The notes: a model not told the origin generated them from the letters alone. Positions 26,166-35,056 are shown, counted from the first letter of the stretch. The stretch is DNA of 64,000 nucleotides from Nannocystis sp. (GCA_016712315.1 JADJRG010000013.1:1247501-1311500), one strand, 5' to 3'. Numbers and translations: made by a program.

Positions 26166-26701
26166 GACACACCTGCACCACGACGAGTCGACATCCGCTC
26201 CCTTCTGTCGAGTCGCCGCGGAACCCGAAGCGACACCGATCGAGCCGCGATCGAGACACCGCCCGCGGCTGTCGTCGATACCCAACGCGGCTGCCCGAAG
26301 TACCTGAAGCGACACCTAAAGCGACATGCACGCGATCGCGCGAGCAAGAGCGCGACCGCGCTGAGGTAGAGCACGCTCGACTTTGGGTCGGGCTCGCGGA
26401 GGCAGGCGGCGAGGCTGTGGGGGCCGTGGGGATCGAGCGGGGTCGTTGACGTGGGCGCGGGTGTGGCGGTTGGCGCAGGCGCGGCCGTCACGCGCGCCTT
26501 CGCCAACCGCGCCAACGCGCGCGTGTGCGGGCGTAGGCGGCGCCTAGTTGACCCGAAGAGCCGCCCAACATGTGGGCGAGCAGGCGCAGGCCCGGCTGGC
26601 CGCGGCCGGGAACTTGCTGAGGCGGCCGGGGAGGCGGGCCACAAAGTCGAGCTGGCGCAGCGAGGGGGCGATCGAGGACCTCGACCTCTACGTCCGGCCG
26701 T
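26166..26701. other. No complete gene seen
   Basis: Frames are Arg/Ala-rich and contradictory. A reverse fragment 'LRQLDFVARLPGRLSKFPAA' near 26640 may be the tail of a lost gene. An orphan ISL3-like end lies at 26551-26562. Confidence 0.4.
26551..26562. repeat. Possible orphan ISL3-type inverted-repeat end
   Basis: ACCCGAAGAGCC resembles the right end of the ISL3 element (AACCCGGAAGAGCC). Read inward it is GGCTCTTCGGGT, close to the left end. There is no transposase nearby. It is short enough to be chance. Confidence 0.35.
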
Positions 26702-27016
26702 CTACCCGGGCTCTGCGGGCATCCGTCTCGCGACCCAGTACCCCGGCCGACGCCTCGCGTGGGCGACCGCCATGACGACGACCCGAGCGTCATCGACCTC
26801 GTAGAACACGACGAACGGGAACCGCCGCAGGACCGCGCGCCGCCACGGGGCGGACCAGATCGGAGACCGCCCGGGCGCCTCGGCGATATCAAACAGCGCC
26901 CGGTCAACAGCCTCGATGAACTCGATCCCGAGACCGACGCGGCGAGCCTCGTACCACACCGCCGCCTCCTCGATCTCGGTGCCTACATCTGGATGGATGA
27001 CGAGCGGGAGCGTCAC
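26702..27016 (-). CDS. RelE/ParE-family toxin
   Basis: The 104-residue product shows the ParE fold signature: 'IEEAAVWYEARRVGLGIEFI', 'EAVDRALFDIAEAPGRSPIW' and 'RRAVLRRFPFVVFYEVDDAR', ending with 'VVMAVAHARRRPGYWVAR'. Members act on gyrase (ParE) or ribosome-bound mRNA (RelE); which applies here is unknown. The start overlaps the antitoxin stop by 4 bases (ATGA), giving translational coupling. Confidence 0.85.
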   Translation of the reverse strand: MTLPLVIHPDVGTEIEEAAVWYEARRVGLGIEFIEAVDRALFDIAEAPGRSPIWSAPWRRAVLRRFPFVVFYEVDDARVVVMAVAHARRRPGYWVARRMPAEPG

Positions 27017-27240
27017 GGGCTTCCCAGGCGTTGGAGGATCCGCGCCCGTACCTCAGACCACGGCCGAGCATCCACCGCCCCGCGCGCCTTCCGGCGTGCA
27101 AGCTCCTCGATCCACGCCCGCTCCCACTCGGGATCAGCGGGCCCTTCAACGCTGTCGATCAACTCGGAGGCCAAGGCGAGCCGCTCTGCTTCGGGGAGGT
27201 CGAGCGCACGGGCGGCGAGGTCTCGGGCGGTGGTGGACAT
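27013..27240 (-). CDS. Addiction-module antitoxin (PF09720-like)
   Basis: The 75-residue helical protein contains 'ALDLPEAERLALASELIDSV' and 'DPEWERAWIEELARRKARGA'. This is the standard pattern of the short antitoxins paired with ParE-like toxins, in which the C-terminal helix wraps the toxin. An AGGA 7 bases before the ATG is the ribosome binding site. The recombinase stop lies only 12 bases upstream, so all three genes are likely one transcript. Confidence 0.82.
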   Translation of the reverse strand: MSTTARDLAARALDLPEAERLALASELIDSVEGPADPEWERAWIEELARRKARGAVDARPWSEVRARILQRLGSP

Positions 27241-27252
27241 GCTCGGATCCTA

Positions 27253-28818
27253 CTACACCCCCGCGCCCACGGCCCCCACGATCCCCGCGATCTCCCCCCA
27301 AACCCCGCTCTCCGACCATTTTGAGAACCACCGCCAGCACGTCGTCGGCGTCCCGAAGCGCGCTGGTACCTCGCGCCAGCGGGCCTTGCGTTGCTGCACC
27401 CAACGGATCCCGTCGACGATCCCGCGCAGATCGACGGGCGGCCCCCCCCGCGCCTTCTCGGCCGCCACCAGCGGCGCGATCCTCGACCACTGACGATCGG
27501 TGAGCGGCACGAAGGGCGCCTCGCTCGCGGGCGGGGGCGCGTCGCGCCACGCGTCGGTGATCCGCTTCGCGGTTGTCTCGAGCGCGCTACGTACTGACTG
27601 ATCGGACAGGTGAGCGTAGCGCTTCGTCGTCATCGGCTGCTTGTGGCCGAGCATCTCGCCGACGATCGCCAGCGGCACCCCGGCCATCAACGCGTCGCTC
27701 GCGAACGAGTGGCGGAGGTCATGCAGGCGCACATCGGGCAGCCCGACGGCGGTGCGGATCCGCTCCCATGTGTCGTTGATCCGCGTCAGCCGGCCGCCGT
27801 TTCGACCGCGCAGCACGAAGCCAAAGCGCGGGTTGCCGGCCTTGTCGTGGATCTCCCGCAGCAGCGTCATCACCTCGCTCGACACACGCGCCGTCCGCTG
27901 GCCCGTCTTCGTGTCCGGGTAGTTGAGACACGCGTGTTGCCAGTCGATCATCTCCCACGTCAGCGTCAGGATCTCGTTGCGGCGGTGGCCCGTCAGCATC
28001 AACAACATCAGCGCCCACGCGCTCACGGGCTCGATGTGCCCCTTGTTGGTCGGCGGGATCTTGAGGGCGGCCTGGATCTCCGTGACGACGCGGCGGCGCT
28101 CCTCCGGCGACAAGAAACGCTCCACCATCCGCGACTTCCGCCGCTTGATCCCAGCCGTCGGGTTGCGCATATCCGCCAGCTCCCAATCGTCGATGACACG
28201 GGTATAGAGGCTGCCGATGACGCAGATCATGCAGTCCGCCGCTGACCTGCGCTCCAGGTTTTTTGCATAAAGCGACTTCACATCGCTGCGAGTGATCGAG
28301 TCGAAGGCACGATCGCCCAGCGCAGGCAGGATGATCTGCTCGAGGCAGCGCCGGTAGTTCAGCGCCGTCCCCGGCTTCAGGTGAGGGCCCGCGTGTTCAC
28401 GGAGGAACCGCTCGGCGACGTCGCGCAACGTGATCTGCGACGGAGAGGGTTTTAGAAGCTCGTTTGCGGCCCTTTTCGGCGAGCGAGCTTGCGCAGATCG
28501 AGGCGCGACCCCGGCCGCCACGCTCGCGATCATCGGCGGCTTCGCCGGCTCATCCTCCTCATCGTCGCGCCCTGCCGGCGGGCCGCCGGCCAAGATCGCC
28601 ATCGCCTGGAGTCGCGCCTGTTCGGCGGAGAGCTCGGGCCCCCACTGTCCGATCCGCACGCGGCTGTCATGACCTCCGCGTCGATGCCGGACCAAAAACA
28701 CCTTCTTCCCGGTCGGCAGCACCCGCACCGCGAAGCCAGCCAGCCGGCCGCAAGTGACCTCATAAACCCGGCCGCGAGGCCGCAGCCCCCGCACCATCGC
28801 GTTCGTGATCGCCTCCAT
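27253..28818 (-). CDS. Tyrosine recombinase/integrase with IS5-type (DUF4096-like) C-terminal extension
   Basis: This 521-residue protein has four parts. Residues 1-75 form a DUF4102-like N-terminus ('VRGLRPRGRVYEVTCGRLAG'). Residues about 130-225 are a SAM-like core-binding domain. The catalytic domain (about 255-425) has Arg in 'TGHRRNEIL', 'HDLRHSFAS', the second His in 'LGHKQ' and Tyr in 'TTKRYAHL'. Beyond the usual end it continues 'FVPLTDRQWSRIAPLVAAEK', 'DGIRWVQQRKARWREVPARF' and 'FSKWSESGVW', which matches the N-terminal DUF4096-type domain of IS5/IS1182 transposases. The fusion appears twice in the window. It probably integrates an element with its edge near 28.9 kb. Confidence 0.88.
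   Translation of the reverse strand: MEAITNAMVRGLRPRGRVYEVTCGRLAGFAVRVLPTGKKVFLVRHRRGGHDSRVRIGQWGPELSAEQARLQAMAILAGGPPAGRDDEEDEPAKPPMIASVAAGVAPRSAQARSPKRAANELLKPSPSQITLRDVAERFLREHAGPHLKPGTALNYRRCLEQIILPALGDRAFDSITRSDVKSLYAKNLERRSAADCMICVIGSLYTRVIDDWELADMRNPTAGIKRRKSRMVERFLSPEERRRVVTEIQAALKIPPTNKGHIEPVSAWALMLLMLTGHRRNEILTLTWEMIDWQHACLNYPDTKTGQRTARVSSEVMTLLREIHDKAGNPRFGFVLRGRNGGRLTRINDTWERIRTAVGLPDVRLHDLRHSFASDALMAGVPLAIVGEMLGHKQPMTTKRYAHLSDQSVRSALETTAKRITDAWRDAPPPASEAPFVPLTDRQWSRIAPLVAAEKARGGPPVDLRGIVDGIRWVQQRKARWREVPARFGTPTTCWRWFSKWSESGVWGEIAGIVGAVGAGV
27383..28037. repeat. 655-bp direct repeat, copy B
   Basis: Matches 25338-25992; lies inside the intact recombinase gene. Confidence 0.85.
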
Positions 28819-28841
28819 CTGACACCTCCTCGTCAGGGCTC

Positions 28842-28884
28842 AAAATCGATCCAAATTCGATCCAACTCAAGGCCAAAATTGGCC
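28842..28884. promoter_or_regulatory. Repeats upstream of the recombinase (possible operator or arm sites)
   Basis: TCGATCCAA occurs twice with few bases between (28847-28865), followed by the inverted repeat GGCCAA-AA-TTGGCC at 28871-28884. Such clustered short repeats before an integrase gene often bind the recombinase or its regulator; the role here is inferred. Confidence 0.4.
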
Positions 28885-28930
28885 CGCTCTAAAAGACACA
28901 ATCTATCGCAGATAAACGCGCAGCGCGGTT

Positions 28931-30531
28931 CTAAGCCATGTTGGTGTTATTGGTGATCGAATAAGCGTGTTGATTCCAGATCTTCCGGCCTGGCCGCCAC
29001 GATTGATCCATGTCACCGAGCACCGTCACGCCGGTCTCGGCGCCCATATAATTCCAGTGAACCACGACGATCTCCACCTCGCCGTCGCCGTCGACGTCGA
29101 GGATCAGCGGGTACTCGATGATCGTCGCGTTGTTGTGCTCCGCGTACTTCAGCTTGATCGTGCCGTCGTTACCCGCGAACACATATAAAAACTCCTCATC
29201 CGCGTAGACCACGTCGGCGATCCCGTCGCCTTCGAAGTCATAGACGGACGAGCCGGTCGCCGACGATGAGAAGTCGATCGTCGGCTGCTGCCACAGCACC
29301 GCGCCGTCGCCGTCGAAGACCACGTACGCGGTGCGGCCCGCGACCCCGATCTCGGGCGCGCCGTCGCCGTCGAAGTCGGCGATCGTCGGCGGCCCGCCCG
29401 CCTGCCCTGGGTTTGTGACGCTCCAGATCGTCCCGCCGCCCGCGTTTTGCAGGCGGACGATCCCGCCGCCCGCGATCACGATCTCCGGCGCATCATCGCC
29501 GTCGAAGTCGGCGATCGCGGGGTAACCGTCCGTGAGCCCGTTGTTCCACTTCGCGCTGCCGTCAGGCCGATACAGCGCGTTCCCGACCACCACCTCTTGG
29601 ACCCCGTCGCCGTCGACGTCCGCGGCGAAGGACACGCTCGAGAACGACGCCGCCCCGGTGCCGAAGGCCCCTTCGCCCTCAGGGTGCCGTCGCTGTTCAT
29701 AATCACCCGGCCGACGATCACCTCGGGCTTGCCGTCCGCGTCCATGTCGGCGATCGCCGGGGTCGAGTAACAAAATGAAAGATCGCTCAAAAACGTCTCT
29801 GCGCTGGTCCACTTGAGCGCACCGTCGTGCTCAAAGGCGCGGATCCGCAGGTCTGCGGTGATCCCGACGATCTCGACCAGGCCGTCGCCGTCGATGTCCC
29901 CCGCCGCCAGCCCCGAGGTCGCGCAGAGCTGGCCGATCAAGTCCCAGTGCTCGATCGAGCCGTCGCCGCTGAGCGCCCGCACCGTGCCGGGCCCGTCCTG
30001 GCCGGCGTCCGCGGTGACCAGGATGATGTCAGGCACGTCCGCGTCGTCGATCTCCCCGTCCTTGTCGTCATCGTTCAGCGAGGCGACGATCGGCATCATC
30101 ATCACGTTGCGCGACCCTGGGTTCACCGTCCAGCTCGCCCGCTTCCACTCGACCACCGGGTTGAAGGTGCCCACCTTCGCCTCGTTCTTGCACTCCGGGT
30201 CGAAGTCGCCGACGAAGCCCGGGGGCGGGTCATCGCCGCAGAAGCCGCCGCCCGCGGTCGTGTCAGAGTCCGTCCCGCTGTCGGTCGCCGTGCTCCCCTG
30301 CGACTCGCTCGCCCCCATCGTCGACGTCGACGTCGACGTCCCCTCGGACTCGCTGCCAGCGCTGGTCGACGCCTCCGTCGAGGTGCCGCTCGCCTCCGTC
30401 GTCGACGTGAACCCTGCCGTCGCCGACATCGACCCGCCGCTGCTGCTGTCATCGCCGTTACAAGCGACCACGAGGCCCGCAGCCGCGAGCGAAGGCGAGA
30501 AGAGGCGAACAATCCGAGCGCTGGTGTGCAT
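28931..30531 (-). pseudogene. FG-GAP/VCBS-repeat lipoprotein, frameshifted and C-terminally cut
   Basis: The start 'MHTSARIVRLFSPSLAAAGL' leads to a lipobox (VVAC) and a long Ser/Thr/Glu-rich linker. Integrin-like FG-GAP blades follow ('GLAAGDIDGDGLVEIVGI', 'ADMDADGKPEVIVGRV', 'ADVDGDGVQEVVVGNA', 'ADFDGDGAPEIGVAGR'), with calcium-binding DxDxDG loops. The frame shifts at the CCCC run 29668-29671; adding one base restores '...TLRAKGAFGTGAASF'. The end 'KIWNQHAYSITNNTNMA' stops where relatives normally continue. The stop lies about 110 bases from the recombinase start, which suggests the integrated element truncated the gene. Confidence 0.75.
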
Positions 30532-30643
30532 GGCGAACCATCGCTCAAAACCACTGGGTCTTCAACCGAGCGCGCGCATCTCTTGCGCGAATTCGTCCAA
30601 CACCGCCGCGCCGCTCGCACCCTCGTACGAGGATGATGCGCGG

Positions 30644-31194
30644 TCAAACCCAGCCGCGTAGCCGGTTCTCTTGCTCTTGGTACAGGTGGATCCCCGCCTT
30701 CACCACCTCGATCGCCTCCTTCGCGCCCTGCATCGCGTCGACCGTCACGCTCTTATTCTCGAGCGTCTTATAGTCCTCAAAGAAGCGCTGGATCTCCCGC
30801 CACGTGTGCTTGGGGAGCTGAGAGAGGTCGACATAATCCTCAAAGGCCGGGTCGTGCACGTGCACCGCGATGATCTTGTCGTCCTGCTTGCCGCCGTCGG
30901 TCATCCGCATCACCCCGATCGCCCGAGCGCGCACGATCGACAGCGGCTGCACCGGCTCGTTGCCGAGCACCAGCACGTCCAGCGGGTCGCCGTCGTCGCA
31001 GTAGGTGCGCGGCAAGAAGCCGTATCCGCCGGATAATGGACCGCGCTGTACAGCACTCGATCGACCCGCAGCATGCCAGAGGGTTTGTCCAGCTCGTATT
31101 TGACCTTCGAGCCCTTCGGGATCTCGATGACCACGTTGAAGCCGCGGTCGACGCCATTCTCGGGGTTGGGGAGGTCGTGCCAAGGGTGAACCAT
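30644..31194 (-). pseudogene. ppa: Inorganic pyrophosphatase, apparent frameshift
   Basis: Starting at the ATG at 31194 the protein reads 'MVHPWHDLPNPENGVDRGFN' and 'IPKGSKVKYELDKPSGMLRV', then 'RVLYSAVHYP'. One base is missing near 31026-31034 and the sequence resumes as 'GYGFLPRTYCDDGDPLDVLV', 'DDKIIAVHVHDPAF' and 'YVDLSQLPKHTWREIQRFFE'. The family I active-site acids (DDGDPLD, the later DDK) are all present. The enzyme hydrolyses PPi to 2 Pi to drive biosynthesis and is normally essential. I therefore think the frameshift is a sequence error and the gene works. Confidence 0.88.
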
Positions 31195-31303
31195 CGTGCG
31201 CGCGAGTATAGGCGCCCGCGGCCGCCCAGCGGCGAAAAAAAGGCGGAGACCCGAAGCCTCCGCCCACGCGGGCGACGCCCGCCTCGTCAAGATCAGGCGC
31301 TCG

Positions 31304-31456
31304 TCAGCCGTCGATCCTGCGGCCCTGAATCACGCGGATCAGGACCACGACGACCGCGAGCACGAGCAGGATATGAATAAATCCTCCGACCGTATACGAG
31401 GTCACGAGCCCGAGCACCCACAGCACGACCAACACCGCAGCGATTGTCCAAAGCAT
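31304..31456 (-). CDS. Lmo0937-like small membrane protein
   Basis: The 50-residue form starting 'MLWTIAAVLVVLWVLGLVTS' has two hydrophobic helices split by 'YTVGGFIHIL' and a basic tail 'RVIQGRRIDG'. This fits the short lmo0937 family of stress-linked membrane proteins. A longer start at 31522 exists but adds non-conserved residues. Confidence 0.7.
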   Translation of the reverse strand: MLWTIAAVLVVLWVLGLVTSYTVGGFIHILLVLAVVVVLIRVIQGRRIDG

Positions 31457-31563
31457 ATCTTCATCCACCTTCTGCGAGCCGGTTCTCGACTGGCGACAGG
31501 ACATTATCATAAAGAGAATCATTAAACCAGCGCAAGAACCGCGCGCGCGCCGCGGGCCGGCCG

Positions 31564-31845
31564 CTAGCTGTGCTTCACGCGGTCGCCTGCGTCGCGGGCC
31601 GCCTTCCCGGCGGCGTCGAAGCCCTCTTTGATCTTCTCACCGGCGCGGCCGGCGAGGTCCTTCGCCGAATCAGCCGCTTCGGCGAGCCTGTTCTCGACCT
31701 TGTGAGCGGTCTCCTTGGCGCCGTGCTTGATCTTGGTCCCCGCCTCTTCGGCGCGGTTCCCGAGCTTCTCGGCGGCCTCTTTCGCGGCGTGCTTCGCCTG
31801 CTCAGCTGCTTCGGCGGCCTTATTCTTGAAGTTGTCAGTCGTCAT
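31564..31845 (-). CDS. LEA-like / alanine-rich helical stress protein
   Basis: The 93-residue product is almost entirely amphipathic helix of Ala, Lys and Glu: 'KNKAAEAAEQAKHAAKEAAE', 'KIKHGAKETAHKVENRLAEA' and 'EKIKEGFDAAGKAARD'. The roughly 11-residue periodicity is that of group 3 LEA proteins, which protect proteins and membranes on drying. It has no signal peptide, so it is cytoplasmic. It sits beside a secreted relative and an Lmo0937-like gene, all probably stress genes. Confidence 0.65.
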   Translation of the reverse strand: MTTDNFKNKAAEAAEQAKHAAKEAAEKLGNRAEEAGTKIKHGAKETAHKVENRLAEAADSAKDLAGRAGEKIKEGFDAAGKAARDAGDRVKHS

Positions 31846-32020
31846 GATCATCGCTCCCTGCGGTTGTACTCGCGGAGTCATCTCCGCGGTGGTCGGCGCC
31901 CTCTAGAGAGCGCCGACCTCGCGACCATGATCTAGCAGGCGCAGGACCGATGCCGCCAGCGCAGGTGGTTCGGCGAAACGATCGACTCTGCGCATTTATA
32001 GCCGCAGCGCGGGCGACGCC

Positions 32021-32317
32021 TCACTCCTCGCGGATCTTCTCGGCGGCCTTCTCGAGCGCGTCGGCGCTCTTCTCTTTGACCTCCTTCACGTCCTCGCGCG
32101 CCTCCTCCCGCAGGTGCTCCGCGGCGGCCTTCGTCTTGTCGGCGGCCTCCTTGGTCGCGTCGCTGGCCGCCTCGACCCCGGACTTCGCCGACTGTCCGGC
32201 CATCTGCGCCGCCGCCTTCGCCTCGCTCTTGGATTTGTCGCCGCAGGCGACCGACGAGAGGGCGCAGAGCGCGGCGATCGCCCAGCTCCGCTGATTATTT
32301 GTGTGTTGATCTCTCAT
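32021..32317 (-). CDS. LEA-like lipoprotein
   Basis: The ATG at 32317 has GGAG 7 bases upstream. A signal peptide ends in a lipobox ('ALCALSSVAC'), followed by about 75 residues of charged Ala-rich helix ('EAKAAAQMAGQSAKSGVEAA', 'HLREEAREDVKEVKEKSADA'). It looks like the periplasmic counterpart of the cytoplasmic LEA-like protein at 31564-31845. Confidence 0.65.
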   Translation of the reverse strand: MRDQHTNNQRSWAIAALCALSSVACGDKSKSEAKAAAQMAGQSAKSGVEAASDATKEAADKTKAAAEHLREEAREDVKEVKEKSADALEKAAEKIREE

Positions 32318-32428
32318 GATACGCTCCAATTGCATCGCTGCGCGGCCACAGTACCAGCGACGCGCGGACAAACGCAAGCCGCTCATTTTGCGCAGACTTC
32401 AGGGTTGAGCGCCTCTCTAGGCGATTGC

Positions 32429-35056
32429 TCAGAGAAATCGGCGCACCCCGGCCTCATCACGGAGCTCTGAGCCGCCGCGGAGCAGCTCGCGAGCCAGCGA
32501 ATCGACCGAGATCTTGCCTGTCGGCGTCGCGCGCGCGCTGGCCCGCGCGCCCTCGCGGAGCCGCGAATCGCCGCCCAGCGGGGTGAAGCCCGCGCACACG
32601 GCGGCCGAGCTCGGCAAGCCCAACAGGTCCAGCGCCGCGATCGCCTTCTCCGCGCACGCCAGCGCCGCAGTCGCGCTCGGCAGCTCCGCCCAGCACTCCT
32701 CTGGATCTTGCGCGAGCACCCGCACCCCCGAGAACGCGCGGCCAAAGAGCCCGCGCAGCAGCGTCCACGACGCCGGCTCCGCCGCGAACGCCACCGCGGC
32801 GACCAAGCGCGAGTCGAGCGGCGCCGCCGGCTGGGTGGAGGCGCCGCCGAGGAAGCGATGGACCTCGTCGACCACCGCGTCGCGCCCCACGACGAAGGGC
32901 AGGTGGGCATCCCCCGCGAGCTCGACGAGGCGGGCGCCGGGGATCAGCCCCGCCGCGGCCCGCGCCCCCGCGATCGGCGCGAAGCGATCCTCACGGCGAT
33001 GCAGCAGCAGCGTCGGCGCGCGGATCGCCGGCAGCAGCGCCCGCAGGTCCATCTCCGCGAACCAACGCCAAAGCGCCTCCGCCGCGCCGGGGCTCGCGCC
33101 CGTGCGCAGGTATCGCGCCCACCACTCGCGGAGCGCCGGGTCGCTGGCGAGGGACGGCGCGAAGTCATCGAGGAGCAGCGGCCCGCCCCACGAGGCGCCG
33201 ATCTGCGCCAACACCGACTCGTGGAGCCCTGGGCTGAGCCCGTGCTGGTTGGTGGCGCTGATCATCACGGTGGGGCTAGCGCCGTCGAGGATCAGCGCCC
33301 GCGCCCGCTCCGGCCGCAGCGCCGCATACGTCGCCGCCAGCGCCGAGCCGGCGGAGAAGCCCATCACCGCCGCGCGATCGGCGCCTACCGCGTCCAAGAC
33401 GGCGTCGATGTCCGCGACCTGGTCGTCGAGCGCGAGCGCGTCGGTGCCGCGGTCGCTCAGCCCTGTGCCGCGCTTGTCGATCACGATCACGCGGGCGAAC
33501 GAGGACAGGCGACGCAGAAACGAGGCCATCGCCGGGTGCTCCCACGCGACGTCGAGGTGAGAGACCAACGCCGGGATCACCAGCAGATCCAGCGGCGCCG
33601 CGCCGATCACCTGGTAGGCGATCGACAGCCGGCCGCTCCGCGCATACTGCGTGAGCGGCGGCCCGACCGGCAGGTCCCACTGCGTCGGCGGGACCAGGTC
33701 CTGCGTCGCCGCCTCCTGGATCTGCGCGCGTTGCAGCCCGCGGACCATCACGTGGGCGATACGGTCGTACGCGTGCGCCCACGCCCGCCGCAGCGCGCCG
33801 TCCCACGCGTCGCCGCTCAGCGCCTCCAGGGACTCGAGCAATTGCGCGCCGACCGCCTCAAAGTGCGCCGCCGTCGCGCCGTAGCCGCCGTGGCGCCGGC
33901 CCAGGTCCTCGAGCAGCGGGATCAGCTCGTCGCGGGCGCCGAGCCGGCGGATCACCAGCTCGATCGACACCTCGAGCTTGTGCTGCTGCCCCCGCATGTC
34001 GGCCGGGAAGAGCGGACGAACCTCTGGGTGTTTTATGAAAAGATTTTCATAAAAATGATGGCCGAGCGCCGCGCCGCTCGCGCAGGCGCTGGAAGGAGGC
34101 GACCAAGCGGGCGTGATCGTCGTCGTCCGCCCCTCACGATCGACGAACGAGCGGTAGAGCGCGCGCACCACCTCGAAGGCGTCGACGACCGCCTCCGCCC
34201 GCGCATAGCGCTCACGCGGGCTCGAAGCGGTGAGGCGCGCGAGCAGATCACAGAACGCCGCCGGCGCGTCGGCGACCGTCACCGGGGGCACCTCGCGCGT
34301 CGCGAGGTGAACGAGCAGCGCGTCGCCCGCGAGCTCGCCGTGCGGCAGCGCGCCGACCACCAGCTCGTAGAGCACGAGCCCCAGCGCGTACAGGTCCGCG
34401 CTCTCGCTCGCCGGCTGCCCCTGCCAGCGCTCCGGCGCCATATAAAGGGGCGTGCCGGCGAGGGAGGCGTCCGTACGGCTGTGATCGCTGAGCGACACCC
34501 CTTCGCCGACCGAGCGGAGCTCTCCCTCAAAGATCTGGGCGATCCCGAAGTCGATGAGCTTGGGCTCGCCGGTGCCGGTCAAGACGATGTTCGCCGGCTT
34601 GATGTCGCGGTGCAGCACCCCGTGGCGGTGCGCCGCGGCGATCCCTCGGGCGAGCCCGAGCCCCAGCTCCAACACCTGCCGCCAGGGCATCGGCCTCGCG
34701 ACCCGCGCGAGCGTCGGCCCGTCGAGGTACTCGTAGGCGATGTACGGCCGGCCCTCCGCCTCCCCGACCCGATAGACCGCAGCGACGTTCGGGTGGCTCA
34801 CCCGCGCCAACGCGCGCGCCTCCGCCAGCAGCCGCGACCCGCGGGGATCGGGGTCGTCCTGCGTGTTGAGGAATTTGAGCGCGACTGGCCGATCGAGCAG
34901 GCGGTCGTGGCCGAGCCACACCGTCCCCATACCCCCTCGCCCGAGCGGTCGCACCAGCTCATAGCCGTCGAAGCCGCGCCCACGGACGAGCCGCACGGCC
35001 TCACCCGCGACGGTCTCGTCGTCGGGATCGGTCGTCTCCGGGCCATCGCTGGTCAT
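32429..35056 (-). CDS. Ser/Thr kinase - globin - alpha/beta hydrolase - cyclase-like fusion
   Basis: This is an 875-residue multidomain protein. Residues about 30-300 are a complete Hanks kinase: G-loop 'LGRGGMGTVW', Lys in 'VALKFL', 'HRDIKPANI', 'LIDFGIAQ', 'MAPERW'. Residues about 315-445 are a globin: 'LGHHFYENLFIKHPEVRPLF', proximal His in 'LGRRHGGYGATAAHFEAVG'. Residues about 470-730 are an alpha/beta hydrolase with nucleophile 'GFSAGSAL' and His in 'GDAHLPF'. The last 130 residues resemble a class III cyclase ('LDLLGLPSSAAVCAGFTPLG') without the metal-binding aspartates. A cytoplasmic haem-based gas or redox sensor controlling kinase activity is inferred. Globin helix A looks out of frame in a short stretch (see findings). 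Confidence 0.85.
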   Translation of the reverse strand: MTSDGPETTDPDDETVAGEAVRLVRGRGFDGYELVRPLGRGGMGTVWLGHDRLLDRPVALKFLNTQDDPDPRGSRLLAEARALARVSHPNVAAVYRVGEAEGRPYIAYEYLDGPTLARVARPMPWRQVLELGLGLARGIAAAHRHGVLHRDIKPANIVLTGTGEPKLIDFGIAQIFEGELRSVGEGVSLSDHSRTDASLAGTPLYMAPERWQGQPASESADLYALGLVLYELVVGALPHGELAGDALLVHLATREVPPVTVADAPAAFCDLLARLTASSPRERYARAEAVVDAFEVVRALYRSFVDREGRTTTITPAWSPPSSACASGAALGHHFYENLFIKHPEVRPLFPADMRGQQHKLEVSIELVIRRLGARDELIPLLEDLGRRHGGYGATAAHFEAVGAQLLESLEALSGDAWDGALRRAWAHAYDRIAHVMVRGLQRAQIQEAATQDLVPPTQWDLPVGPPLTQYARSGRLSIAYQVIGAAPLDLLVIPALVSHLDVAWEHPAMASFLRRLSSFARVIVIDKRGTGLSDRGTDALALDDQVADIDAVLDAVGADRAAVMGFSAGSALAATYAALRPERARALILDGASPTVMISATNQHGLSPGLHESVLAQIGASWGGPLLLDDFAPSLASDPALREWWARYLRTGASPGAAEALWRWFAEMDLRALLPAIRAPTLLLHRREDRFAPIAGARAAAGLIPGARLVELAGDAHLPFVVGRDAVVDEVHRFLGGASTQPAAPLDSRLVAAVAFAAEPASWTLLRGLFGRAFSGVRVLAQDPEECWAELPSATAALACAEKAIAALDLLGLPSSAAVCAGFTPLGGDSRLREGARASARATPTGKISVDSLARELLRGGSELRDEAGVRRFL

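Noticed and set aside
26093..26644. Minus-strand frame containing 'GLSGLSGLSG'
   Set aside because: The Gly/Leu/Ser run only reflects the CAGACCCGAC tandem repeat; the rest has no domain.
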